64,000 nt of DNA from Sinonovacula constricta (Eukaryota > Mollusca > Bivalvia > Cardiida > Solecurtidae): assembly GCA_007844125.1 (NCBI GenBank), contig CM017559.1, forward strand, positions 34,521,312 through 34,585,311. Reading direction: 5' to 3'. Every line of letters begins with the position of its first letter. Positions within the stretch are counted from its first letter, which is position 1. Of the stretch, positions 1 to 10,849 are shown one piece after another. The notes beneath the pieces were generated by a model. The model worked only from the letters and a program-made list of their open reading frames with translations, did no database searches and was not told the origin of the DNA. The translations under genes and the position numbers were made by a program.

Positions 1-150
1 ACATTATCCTGACACCGGGCCAACCAGTCGTGGAACTACGCTAATATTTGCTTGGGCGTAAGCAACGAAGCTATACCACTACCATTCTTCTTTTGGTATG
101 GTGCGGCACGGGGTCGAACCTGGGACCTCTCGTACCAGGAGCTGCCTGAC
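1..150 (-). mobile_element. tRNA-derived SINE fragment (family 2)
   Basis: On the minus strand a B-box-like motif (GGTTCGACCCCG region, near 110-122) is followed by a tail also seen at 17834-18011 and 373-545: acattatc-tgacaccggg, a cagtcgtgga segment and a gcgttagcaag-like segment. The copy is cut by the window edge and its tRNA-like head is degraded. Confidence 0.5.
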
Positions 151-372
151 GTTTGGAAGTTTGACACATGTCTTCAAAGCGAAACCTGGAGCAGCCGTTT
201 GGCCACCCATACACGTCATGACCCTGAGAGTTTGTTCAAAGCTCCTTGCCTTTTGTAGTGAGAATAGATAGTGATGGGGTTAGCCGGCATTTTTGCCGAT
301 ACAGTGCAGCGACATTTCTATCATTATAGCAAAGGGTCACTTATGAACTGCCCAGGACTAAACCCGGCCGGT

Positions 373-545
373 CCATTATACTGACACCGACGAGTCAAGC
401 GCAAGGTTGTCCCCTTAGCCCCGAGCGTTAGGAGGGAAGCCACTACTACCAACTTAAAAGTCTTTGATTTGACCCGGTCGGGGTTTGGACCCACGACCTA
501 CCGATCCGCAAGCCGACGCTCTACCACCTGAGCTATTGCGGCCGG
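373..545 (-). mobile_element. tRNA-derived SINE (family 2)
   Basis: Read on the minus strand, the head GCAATAGCTCAGGTGGTAGA (A box) and the B box GGTCCAAACCCCGACC are spaced as in a tRNA. They are followed by the family tail with a ggtgtcag end. The anticodon arm region resembles a tRNA, but the 3' extension shows this is a retroposed SINE and not a functional tRNA. Confidence 0.65.
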
Positions 546-570
546 TTGAGCATATATAGTTAATGCCTGC

Positions 571-1070
571 TTTAGAGGTGGTAACCGACAGTTAACCTAT
601 ATCAAGTGCATGTAACAATATTCTTACACCGTTTTGGTGAATTTGGGTATTATTTCTGCATAAACTTTCACTTTAGTCTAAGTTAAGATGATTTTGAACG
701 CTACTTTTATTGTCAGACAATACACATTTCGAAAGAATCCCTCTAAATATTACTTCTTTTCAATAAGCACAATAGTGCTCTTAGCTAAAAATAGACATCG
801 ACGTCAGAGCAGACTACCCGGATGACGATATAACGTGATCTATAAAGTAAGTTGTCACGTTGTTTCTTAGTTTAAAAATAGCTATCTCTACAGCGTGGAT
901 CAGATAGGAAATACCTGTTTGCAATGCTGATTGCGGATTTATGCTTCACTGTTCACTGTGATCTATCGCACCAATGAACATCATTTTGCAGGATATTTTC
1001 ATGTAACTGTGACTTATTTTGTTGTTTGAGAAAAAAATATTTGGTCCAAACTGTTGCATACCACCATTAA
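571..1070 (+). mobile_element. ~490-bp inverted-repeat element (MITE-like family 1), copy a
   Basis: The left end TTTAGAGGTGGTAACCGACA and right end CTGTTGCATACCACCATTAA are imperfect inverted repeats. The interior shares with the other copies a string of landmarks: gaatttgggtattatttctg, tagacatcgacgtca, agctatctctacagcgtgg, gataggaaatacctg. No coding capacity. The family has at least eight copies in this window. Confidence 0.75.
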
Positions 1071-3974
1071 GCACCAGACCCGAGACTTATCTGATTTGTC
1101 AATTAAAATCATAGTGTTTTTTTAAAAAGCAAACAAAAAAGATTTAAAATGTCGGATTTTTCTTGCATCGACATTATCATAGAGATGGTTTCGGTATAAA
1201 TTTGATTGATGAAAAAAATGATAGGCCACACTGACACAAAATTTGGCAATGTGATAGAGTGCAAAATAAAAGGAAGGCTGTCTGCGATATGTATGCGCAA
1301 GAAAATGGCGGTACAGTTAGTATTTACTTTGCATCGACTTCTTCGTCGATGTTTTTAAGCAAAATTGACAGAAGCGCAGTGCCATGACAGAAAATGATAG
1401 AAGTGCATAATATTGATCGTCAGCTTAGATTGCAATAAAACAAATATGTTATCAATACAATATTAATTACGATGTAGTGCAAACATAACTTAGACAAAGG
1501 TTAAATAAATATGTTACTATAACATTGGGCAAGATAACTTTTGCAGACATAGATTTATGACCAGATAACATTTTCCAGACTTCTTAAACACTTATAGTAC
1601 TACGATTCCCAATGGATCGTTACAAACCAGCTGATTTTGACCAATTAGCAAGCAGCAATTTATTTACCTCTTAAAAAGTGTTTAAAAGCCAACGAGGAAA
1701 ATCTTAAATGCAAACTATATATAGTTTGTCATGCGATGTCATAGGCACTGATCAGACAATTTAAAGCAGCCATCTTTGAAGGCAGAAGCTAATGCCAGAC
1801 GAAATCTGGAAATATGTTCTTTATTAAACTCAACACTGTGTTTTTATATTTCAGTCCTTTTTACTGAATTTTGTATCAAATTTAACAGCTTTTATAAAGT
1901 ATTTTAAATATCAAAAACTATATTTTGATAGTTTAAAAGGCAAAAATATAAAAAGATACACTATTCATTTTGTTTAAGGTTGAGCCAAATATTTTATTTA
2001 TGTGTACTAATTTTAAGTGCCTTTAAAAACTTTAAAAATATTGCATTCTTAAAATATGAATTTCAAGAACTTTCCAATGGTGTATAGGTTTTTAATTTTT
2101 GGACCACAAATGAAGGGATAACAAGAAAATAAAATTTACGCTTCTCTACAATTCATCTGAAAATCCCTTGAAGTTGCCGCTAAAGATGGCCAAGATAAGG
2201 GATCTTCTCTGATGTGGAAACTATCTATAGCGTGTAAAGTGCACACTGCCCAGATATGTCGAAACCAAAAGAAAAAGTTCTAAATAGCCACATATATAAG
2301 ATCAAAATCTATAGGGTTGCCGATTGTATATTGTGCCTAAAATATGTTTTATGTCAGCGGAGAAAAAAAGACTGTACAAAATGTGTTCGGCTGTTGTGTG
2401 TTGGTGCAGTGTGCAATTGAGAATCTCTATTAAAATAATTTGTGAGCCTACAGCAACTGTCACTAAGGACTTGGAATAATGTAATGGCATACATTTTGTA
2501 TGCTCTGGTATTAACATGTGAGTCTTAGGTATGATAGACACGAAAAGTAAAATACTAATCATGTAAATATTGAGCTTGATCAGAATTTGAGAAATACTTC
2601 TACAAATTGCTGACAGGCGAATACAGAGAAATATTTTTCCTAATTTAACAAAATGTAATGTTTAATTTCTCAGCGTAATGAACATGAAAATAACTAAAAT
2701 ACATTTATTCTTCTAAACTTTAATTTTGTGCCATATTTTTCCATTATTTTTGTTTATTTCCGCATATGTAAATTGCATTTCTATATCAAAGGAACTAGAA
2801 TTTAATACATATGCGATACATGATACATGCCTTTTATAGTAAATAATAGGTACTGAATATATATTATTACTCCAATACATCTTTTAATTTTAAGGTCTTG
2901 TCACGCCTGTGAAAAATCAGTCCATTCCTGTAATCCTTTTCAGAAAAATATTTCATTTAATATTAATCCATTAACAACATATCCTTACATAACGTTTGTC
3001 TTTTTACTACACAATTTGTTAAAACCTGGTTTCTTTACCAATTATTGTATTGTCGAAACATTGTACTTGTATAAATAAAATTCAGAAATAAAATTTGAAA
3101 CAAATTTTGCGAGACAGGCATAGAGGCAATGTTGGTAAAGTTACCTACAAACTACCAAGTAAATAAAATAAACTAAAACAAGGCCCAGAAGACATGTCAA
3201 CCAATATAGCAGCAAATACAGTTATATGCAGTTAAAAACATAATAGAAGTCAACATAATGGTGCAGATGTCTAGTCTTAGTTACTGTTCTCCGCATTGGT
3301 AATAGAACTGCCCTCCGTATCCGTAGCACTGTGCCCATTTTACGATTACTAGTTTTACAATACAGAAGTACTTTTTATAATAGGCAATGTCTTATTAATC
3401 TGATATATAATGATATTATGGCATTTAATTCTAACATGCTATGTATCTACCTACTCTCTGCCTGACACACGTAGACATTCATCCATAATGACCTGCGAAG
3501 TGCAGTTCATCTAAAACAAAGAACTGAAGCGATCATGTGCTTTCTAAACTAGTTCTTGTAGCGAGCTGTTTAAAAGAAGCGGTTTTATAAAAGCCAACAA
3601 TTTTGACATTGTCAGACTTGGCAGCTCAATTCTAATCCATCGAAAAGCCATACATTTCTCTGGCTTTATTCCTGTCAGTGTGATTAAAAATATACAGGCA
3701 TGTTCATTTCTCATATTTTCAAGATACATTTGTATGTTTAATTTTCATTATTTTTTCTTCCCCATTGTAGAATACATTGTTTCCAAGTGCTTGGATCTGC
3801 AAATGGTTTTAACCAAATGTGTTTATTGGCAGAGCAAATGTCAACAAAATACAAATATATATAGCTCATAGGCGATTAAAAGGGGCTGGAAAGAAACTGT
3901 GTAATTGCCTGATATATATCCATATTTGAATTTAACACAGATAGACATATGATAGCCTAACTATGTGCAGGCAT
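1071..3974. other. AT-rich stretch with no recognised gene
   Basis: Very AT-rich sequence without exon-like segments, clear repeats or RNA genes that I can recognise. It lies 3' of gene B exon 2 on the minus strand, so it is probably gene B intron. Confidence 0.4.
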
Positions 3975-4313
3975 CAGGGGCGGATCCAGAATTATTTTGT
4001 TTGTTGTTTTTTTGTTTTTGTTTTGATTTTTGTTGTTATTGGTTTTTTTATTGTTTTTTTTTCGGGGGGGGGGGGGGGAGGGTAGGGGTGCAAGAATCAA
4101 GATCCATTCATTTTTATCGCAGAAATTACTAGAAATCTATACTTATATACTCAGTTAGGGGCCATTACTTCGACCTAAGCAGTCGACAAAATTTACTTTA
4201 AAAGCTTACATGTATGTGTTTACAGAACATTCCTTTTTTTCCTTTTTTACCTGGTTAGTTGGGGGGGAGGGGATGCAACTCCCCCCACAAACACACACAC
4301 GGATCCATCCCTG
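3975..4313. mobile_element. 339-bp MITE-like element (family 2) with CAGGGGCGGATCCA termini
   Basis: Starts CAGGGGCGGATCCAGA and ends CGGATCCATCCCTG, which are inverted repeats; the interior contains a T-rich/G15 tract. A related copy lies at 22242-22507 and shares the segments agaatcaagatccattca, tttatcgcag, gacaaaatttactttaaa and ttttacctggtt. A short flanking repeat CAT is compatible with a target-site duplication but too short to prove it. Confidence 0.65.
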
Positions 4314-4379
4314 CATCCTTGATTACTTGAAGTTTTACTGTTTGAATCACGATAAACAGATATGATTATATGAACTTAC

Positions 4380-4490
4380 CACATCTAGTAACTGGGACAG
4401 TATCATTCCCAGTTTGACGTTGAGTTTCGTATCCAGGGTGCCATTGATGGTACTTCCGGTAGGGCGGATGAGTTTATTGTACGACTTCTC
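4380..4490 (-). CDS. gene B exon 2: N-terminal LBD segment (111 bp)
   Basis: After the acceptor ccttgtgttgcag the 37 codons read EKSYNKLIRPTGSTINGT and then LDTKLNVKLGMILSQLLDV, ending at a consensus GTAAGT donor (4379-4374). The end position after LLDV matches the conserved exon 2/exon 3 border of nAChR genes. An N-glycosylation sequon (NGT) is present. The intron to exon 1 is 5062 bp and holds two SINEs and a dispersed repeat. Confidence 0.9.
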
Positions 4491-7400
4491 CTGCAACACA
4501 AGGACACGGTACAGCGTGGACTTCCAGATGAAGTGTGTTAGTTAAGTACAATGCAATGTGCTTGGTGTAGTTAACTTGTACAGTATTATAACGTCGATCA
4601 TATGTATTTATTTCTCACACTTTTTCAGTTGATTTCATGTCTTTTGTACGTGTTTTAGCTTAGCCAACCTTAAAACAATGCAAACATGTCCATATGCCAA
4701 TAAAATGCTTCACAGTATACTGTGTCTATTTTACATTTTTTATTACATTTCCTAGATATAGTGGTACATTTAAAAGACGTCTACGTACAAATCTGTTTAT
4801 ATAAATTCTAATATATATAAACGTTCCATGAAACATAGGAAAATAAGATAAATAACAAGAAAAAGGCAAACGGCAGCATGCATTATAATATCTTAATTAG
4901 CATATTATATAACATATATTTTTTCTATCTATTCTTTATCATCATATATATAAGCAATTTAAGGAGCCCACGTTAAAGATTGAACAAATTATGATCTTAC
5001 AACTTTACATAAGCGCTCAATTTAAGTATTTCACTGCATGCTTGGTACAACACCGTCAGCAGAAAACATATTATAAATACGCAATACCCGTTCTAATATG
5101 CTGTGGCATGGTATATCTAAGATAATCTTTTCTCTCGAGAAGGTTAACAAGTTGAAATTCTGGTATAAGCCATATTAAATTGGTGGAATGTGCCTTTAAG
5201 TACTGTATACCCAAATCGGCATTTCCTTGTCGTTGACTTCGGTGTGGTTGTATTTGCTAATTTCTTCATTTTCCGGATGTATATTTCGGTCATATCTAAC
5301 AACCTCCGTCCTTTGGCTACTATGACGTTTTTACAAATGACAAATTAGGAGAGAAAAAAATTACATGCACTTGATGGGACCCTTACCGCGTGATTAACCT
5401 CATACAAGTATACAGCTACTTCTCTTTTGTCTATGTTGAATTTAACCATTCGCTTACCTTTGCCTTGTTTCGCAGTGTGTTGTACGTTTTTGCAATAACT
5501 CCGAGTGCTTTGAAGGGATAGAAAGCTACGTTTATGATGTCTGCGTGTATAATTTCTGTATACCCACTTCGTCTGCGAATTTGATTGGATCTCTAATCTG
5601 TTTTACACTCATTTACCTAGTTCTGATGTATGTCATATGGTAGCGCTTTCGTTAATGTATACTTGTGAAATTATTTGTACGATTGTGTGACTTATGATGT
5701 TATTGTTTTTATTGTGATTACATTTTTATTATATGTTCGGTTATATTTATTTTTATGTGGTTCTTAGCTTTGCAATAAAATATATAAAATGCTTCTTTGG
5801 CCAAATACTAATTTTTTGTGTTTGTTAAATATTTCGTCTTTAGCACAACAAAGTACCTTCACATGAATAATAATAACATAAAACTCATTTTTTTTATTTA
5901 TCTAATCTTTTTATGCTTCGCATTAATGCAGGGAGCCTTTTTCTGCCACGTACTGTTCTATTATTTTGATCATTGTATAGTATCTTCATTTATGCTTTCA
6001 TTTTTTATTGAATTAAAATGACCTACTTAAGAGACCCCGCCCAAAAGGAAAATAAATAATTAAATAAGACCATGCTAGAAGAAGGATCATAATAAAGCAA
6101 ATAAGTAGTGTACTGTATAAAGAGCTATCACAGTGGGGAATGGCATAAACCATTGAATGTGTGTACTAAGTCACACTTGATGTACGATGACTGGCACTTC
6201 TACCATTGGGTAGGGGCGTCTGTGGCGTAGTGGTAGAGTCACCGTCTTTTAACTTCTATGACTGTTTAAGCCTTCCAAAGCGTGGGACGTTCGGGGCGAA
6301 GCAATTAATCTGGAATCTTCCAGTTGACTTGCGGTGAGCCGACGGTTCTATCAGACTATCGTCTGTGGTCTTCGTCCACAGAAATACCTGGACGTTGCTA
6401 TAATGATCATAACACACACACAAATTAAAATTGATTAATTGGTATTAACTGTAGATACTCGATACCCCATAACCTCAATCTTACTCCAGGGATTTCTTGT
6501 GCCTCCAACTGTGCCTTGCTTATTACACCCAGTGTTAAACCAACAGGGATGCCAGATGCCTTTCATACCAATCTTCATTGCTTGAAGACATTTTTAGATC
6601 TATAAAGCTGGAATATGATAATTGGTTCTGAGTACAGCCATGTGGTAAGTATGTTCTAAACTCAAATGCCAGGCAAATGTTAACTTTTATCTATAAATGC
6701 TTAAATAAATTTTATTATAAGTTATTCTTTTTAACATGTATGTGACGGATACATGTACATGTATCATCCATAGTTTTGACGTAATGATTGTAATTGTGAC
6801 TGTTTTACAATAGAACCTCTTTTGTCATCTTGCATTTATTTAATTATTCATCTGCATTTTATCTTCTGTAGTGCCTTTATCGTGTAAACTGTTGAGTGAA
6901 TAGTTACGAAACAAAAAGGGAATCCAAAACAGAGTACACATACTTTCTAAAACACTTTTGGACGATTATTAATGAGCATTTTTATGTTTAAAAACATCGT
7001 TAATTAAATCATAAACAGTATGTGACTAAATTATTCAATGTAAATAGTGTTTATATGTAGTTCAATAGAAAGAAAATATTATAATACTTATGAGTAACAT
7101 AACATATGTCAAAATTTAAGGCGGCCAAGGACATTGGTATTTACATGCCAGCCAAAATGTCAAAGTTAAACTGTGATTATACTACGTAATAAATAGAGAA
7201 AACCTAACAGTTGCCGCATCGGAACGATCAGTCGAGTTTCTTAAAGCGCACTAACCTCGTACTTCTTAATGGGGTTTTCAAATGCCAGCAATGATAAATG
7301 CCAGTACAGATATAAACAACAATATTTCTATGTCTATTAGAAACAAAACTGTCCAAGTGATGACGTTCTTAGAACTAAATTATGACGTCATTAAATAGAA

Positions 7401-9654
7401 AGTATTGACGTAATGAAAACTAATGTCTGCATTTTATTTGGGTCGGCGAAAAAGATATTATATCAGATGAACTACACAAATTCCAGATTGTTAAAGATAT
7501 TAAATAATTGAATCAAGGACAAAATGACCAGAGAAGAAGTGTAAATGGTTGTAGCAACCTGTCCATGTGTAAAGGGAATTGAAGAAACAAGGTGCAAGGT
7601 AAAACTACGTCAGAAAAAAAAATTGACGTAATATACACTTTAATTAAATGACAACATAGATAACGAATTTCAAGCCAATTCGTAGACTGGATAACAAGTA
7701 CTTAAAACTTTTATTAATCTTTTTCGACAATCCATTTCCTGAAATGAGCCAAAAACCAGGAAGTCTCTTCCATAGTCAATGTGCTGGAGATAGTCTTGCT
7801 CAATGAGGAACATTTCCTGGTTGCTAGTCACCCCTCAAATCTGTTGTCCATCATTTTAACCAATACACTACGAACTCGAAGTATAGAGTTCTGGTTATAT
7901 CTTTAAGTCGGGGCGGTGTGTTGAATCTATTACTAACACAGCGGAACTATTGTGTTATCTGACTTTAACTCTGCAGATTACATATTTTAATTACATTAAT
8001 TTACTTTTTTGTCTGACAAAGAAGTACATCTATAAACTGTATATTTGGTGAGCTGCATAACAAACAGTACATATATGTGTGTTTCTGTTTTCTTTCACAA
8101 AACACACTGCACTTGCACCCGCGAACTCCTCCAAACTGCTGTGGAATGTGGTATCTTCCTTTGAATATTTTAATGTATTAAAAGTGGTTGAGAAGATTTG
8201 TTGATAAGTAAAGCATTCACAATAATTAACTTCGCCATGTTTTGGCAAATGCTCCGCAGCTGCAGACGAGATGAAGATGAAGAGTTGATAACTAGTCTAT
8301 GAGCAAAGTTCTTTGTTTCAAGAATATTCATGAAGAGATTTCTGTCATGTCGACTTGCACTGCTACAGATGTACCGCATCTAGATCTAACTACTACATGT
8401 TCTTGCGAATATATACCATCGTTATCATTGATTTTTCCTATTTTATCTTAAAGGCATCACAGCGACCAGTTCTGATCATTATTGCGACGTCCAGCTGTTT
8501 TGGTGGAGGAAGACCCCGGACAAATGTCTGCGTAGAACCACCGAGGCACCGCAGGTCAGCTTAACCCCGAACGGGGCTCGAACACACTTGGTGGGAGGGT
8601 TACAAATCGGCGACACTACCACTACTCCACGGGGGGTGGGGGGGGGGCGTCCCCATCAAAGTTGAATGATTGTGTTTGCTATGTGGTCTGCTATAAAAAT
8701 TACAATTATATTGAGAACTGCCTAAATAAAAAAACGCTTTCTTACAAGCATCGTTTTCCTGTCCAAATCGTTTATGACTTAAATTGAAAGTTCTTTTTTA
8801 ATTAAGAAATACATTGGTGTTTGGAATCGATTGAAAAACAAGTTGTGTCAAATTAACGCCTGTTGCTCAAAGACTAATATTTCTTGGCCGGTGCGGGGTT
8901 CGATTCGAAGGCCCACCGGTAAAACATAAATTATCTTTCAAATTATTATTACATTCCATAAGTGTCATTATGATAACACACAATGAACACATTCGGGGTA
9001 CAGTTTAACTGACATCATACTACAGTGAGCTGTCATCCGAGCTGCCATCTTTGTTTTGACCTTCTGTCACAAAATAAGTCCCATTTAGGGAAATGGCCGA
9101 GGTGATCAGACTAACTACATCCGAGAGATGATTCGTAAATTATCCGAGGTGTTCCGATTGCTGTATTTTGAGATGCTGACATTTGAGATAAGGGTAGAGT
9201 ACTCTTTTATCATTAAATAACGTCAACGACGAAAATCCTCTTTGCTGTAGAAAAGGGCAGGTTATGGTGTATGGTGAAACAAATGACTGTAACATTTACC
9301 ACGCTGTGTTGTAAGCTTGAGACTGTTATTATTAGCTTGCTTTCTTAGAATTATTACGTAAAAATACATTAAAAATGCAATTTTGTCAAAACCTACACAA
9401 TCTGAACGTTGCATGTTTTGGAATAATCCGAAAATACATCTATCAAACCTGTATAAGAAGAATCATAAGAAACCTAGTAACCGCTGAACTTACTCATGTG
9501 AAAGAATGGCAAAAACTATGAAAATGCTGACGTCACCAATGACGTCACTTACCATCAACAGGAAATGATGCAGACGTTGTTCAGCAGGAGGTTGGCACCA
9601 ACTCATCACAAAGATGTCCAAGAATAAGAGTGTCACTTGACTCAATCTATCCAT
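4380..9654 (-). CDS. nicotinic acetylcholine receptor subunit, gene B, 5' part (continues off left edge)
   Basis: Two exons (9654-9553 and 4490-4380) join in phase 0 to give 71 residues. The order is an N-terminal signal peptide, then AEQRLHHFLLM joined to EKSYNKLIRPTG, then NGTLDTKLNVKLGMILSQ and LLDV. This is the N-terminal helix and first strands of a Cys-loop receptor LBD; the pattern of a charged helix followed by YN-x-L-I-RP and ending in a Val-Asp type junction is standard for nAChRs. It cannot be part of gene A, because these 5' exons lie 3' of the gene A stop codon on the same strand. The rest (45-bp exon, Cys-loop, pore) should be left of position 1; I searched 1-4379 and saw no further exon. 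Alpha or non-alpha type cannot be decided because loop C is not in the window. Confidence 0.85.
5440..5580 (-). other. short open segment with splice-like borders, function unknown
   Basis: On the minus strand a frame reads ADIINVAFYPFKALGVIAK then TYNTLRNKAK, followed by GTAAGC. A second overlapping frame reads MVKFNIDKREVAVYLYEVNH followed by a GTAAGG. I recognise neither product. The segment lies inside gene B intron 1. It may be chance or a remnant of a transposon gene. Confidence 0.12.
6212..6413 (+). mobile_element. tRNA-derived SINE (family 1), plus orientation
   Basis: Head TCTGTGGCGTAGTGGTAGAG (A box) is followed after a tRNA-like interval by a weak B box and then the tail cagttgacttgcggtgagcc, tctgtggtcttcgtccac, and an end gacgttgctataatgatcat. 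The same tail occurs reversed at 8473-8656, 45578-45768 and 60071-60236. It lies in gene B intron 1. Confidence 0.75.
7200..7660 (+). repeat. dispersed repeat (copy 1 of 3)
   Basis: Shares ordered segments with 47105-47560 and 55490-55660: a gcgctcc/gccg-rich start, caaatgccagcaatga, an aatgaccagagaagaagtg segment and the gaattgaagaaacaaggtgc type segment. No coding potential seen. The origin is unclear; it could be an old non-autonomous transposon. Confidence 0.5.
8473..8656 (-). mobile_element. tRNA-derived SINE (family 1), minus orientation
   Basis: Contains the family tail gcgacgtccagctgttttgg, gaggaagaccccgg, ccgcaggtcagctt and the reverse of the B box (cggggctcgaacac). The head end is degraded into a G-run (8622-8647). 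It lies in gene B intron 1. Confidence 0.75.
8885..8930. mobile_element. degenerate tRNA-like fragment
   Basis: A B-box-like GGGGTTCGATTCGAAGGCCC stands alone without a recognisable A box. It is probably a decayed SINE head rather than a tRNA gene. Confidence 0.3.
9528..9547. promoter_or_regulatory. two CRE-type palindromes (TGACGTCA) at the start of gene B intron 1
   Basis: TGACGTCA occurs at 9528-9535 and again at 9540-9547, the second overlapping the last base of the GTAAGT splice donor. TGACGTCA is the full consensus cAMP-response element bound by CREB/ATF proteins. A role here is inference from position just downstream of the first coding exon. Confidence 0.35.
9553..9654 (-). CDS. gene B exon 1: signal peptide and N-terminal helix start
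   Basis: This short exon of 34 codons starts at the ATG at 9654. It encodes MDRLSQVTLLFLDIFVMSWC and then QPPAEQRLHHFLLM, and ends at a consensus GTAAGT donor (9552-9547). The first part is a typical signal peptide with a hydrophobic core of about 12 residues and a likely cleavage near the Cys-Gln-Pro region. The ATG is the first after an upstream in-frame stop (TAA at 9699-9697). The downstream part (AEQRLHHFLL) fits the start of the nAChR N-terminal helix and joins exactly to the 4490-4380 exon. Confidence 0.8.
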
Positions 9655-10534
9655 TCCCTGAAGCAGATATACGGTCCTGCCTATACACGTGTTGTGTTAA
9701 AGACGAATATTTGAACCGACTGTCTAGAACTGTTTATTTAAAGTCTGTTTTCAGTCGTTCGACGAATAGTGAAATCAATCAACATGTTCTCTTGCCAGGG
9801 GATTCTTATCTATGAAATCTGATCAATCTGCCCAATCGCAGCGTCCAGTCTCAAAATCTAACATAGAGATAACGAAGAAGATGGAGTTCCGCCACTGTAA
9901 CCATGAACATTTGGTAAATCCTGTATGATTCTCTTGCACGTTTCAGCACCTGTATGTTATATACGATGATAGATTGCCGTGCGTTGGTTACTCATGACTG
10001 CACATCCCTTAGATTATTAACTCCTTACCAAAAACTGCTGTTGGTAAGAAAATATAACTAGAATATGTTGAGAAAGCTACTTCCGCCACATGCAGACCGC
10101 AGTTTATGAAACCTGTTTAAGACACATACAACTTTCTGGATAGACCTGTATATTGTTGCAACCCCAGAACAGTATAGGAGAAAATACATATTTTGCGAAC
10201 GTATTTGTTTTAACACTGGCGAATAAATAACCCTTGTCTAAACTATCTTTGAGACTGGAAAAGTCAAGTAACCGACGTATGATAGTATGATAGACAGCAA
10301 AGGCCGTTCGCAAAAATTAAAAAAAAACGTCGACACATTCGTTTCGTGTAATTATTATACCGTATGTTGAATCAGGTCGACTGGCAATGTTGCAGATTTC
10401 TTAATTTGGTTTAATTGTTTTTGATCATATAGTTGCAACAACATTTTGTAGTCTTGTTGTAGCTTATGTCAATTTGGTATAAGCCTCAAGTTTGTTGTTG
10501 TTGTGTGTTTTTATTGGTGGGGAGGGCATCGTCC
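9655..10534. other. region upstream of gene B
   Basis: Sequence 5' of gene B exon 1 on the minus strand; any 5' UTR and promoter of gene B should be here or beyond an untranslated exon. I see no clear TATA or initiator motif and no other gene. Confidence 0.3.
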
Positions 10535-10791
10535 AAGCATCAATCTTTCCTATATCCGGAGACGGTTCGACAATAAGCAGGCACAGTGCTGCCTTTGTGT
10601 GTGTAGCATGAAACTAACCTTATGTTTGCTTGCGCGTTAGTAAGGGTAGGGTGGGGTGAGGCGGGTCTATACACCAATCATATATTTACAGACTGTAAAA
10701 TCTTTAGGTATCTTCCCGACCTAGACTCGAACCCATGCTGTAAGAGGCGGACCAGTCCGGCGACCCTATCACTCGGTCACGGGCGCTATAG
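10535..10791 (-). mobile_element. tRNA-derived SINE (mixed head/tail)
   Basis: Minus-strand head GCGCCCGTGACCGAGTGATA (A box), then B box GGGTTCGAGTCTAGG, followed by an AT-containing tail with the caaacataaggttag segment shared with the family-2 copy at 17834-18011. The head matches family 1 (36919) while the tail matches family 2. Confidence 0.6.
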
Positions 10792-10849
10792 AAGCAACAA
10801 ATACGATTTTCACGTTATTTGTACTGCGCAGATTTCTGTAGCTATTCGT

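Noticed and set aside
52..258. Plus-strand 68-codon open frame
   Set aside because: Overlaps a SINE fragment and adjoining repeat-like sequence; no domain or splice support.
4380..4490. Assignment of this exon to gene A
   Set aside because: It is a 5' LBD exon but lies 3' of gene A's stop codon on the same strand; with the signal-peptide exon at 9654-9553 it forms a separate gene.
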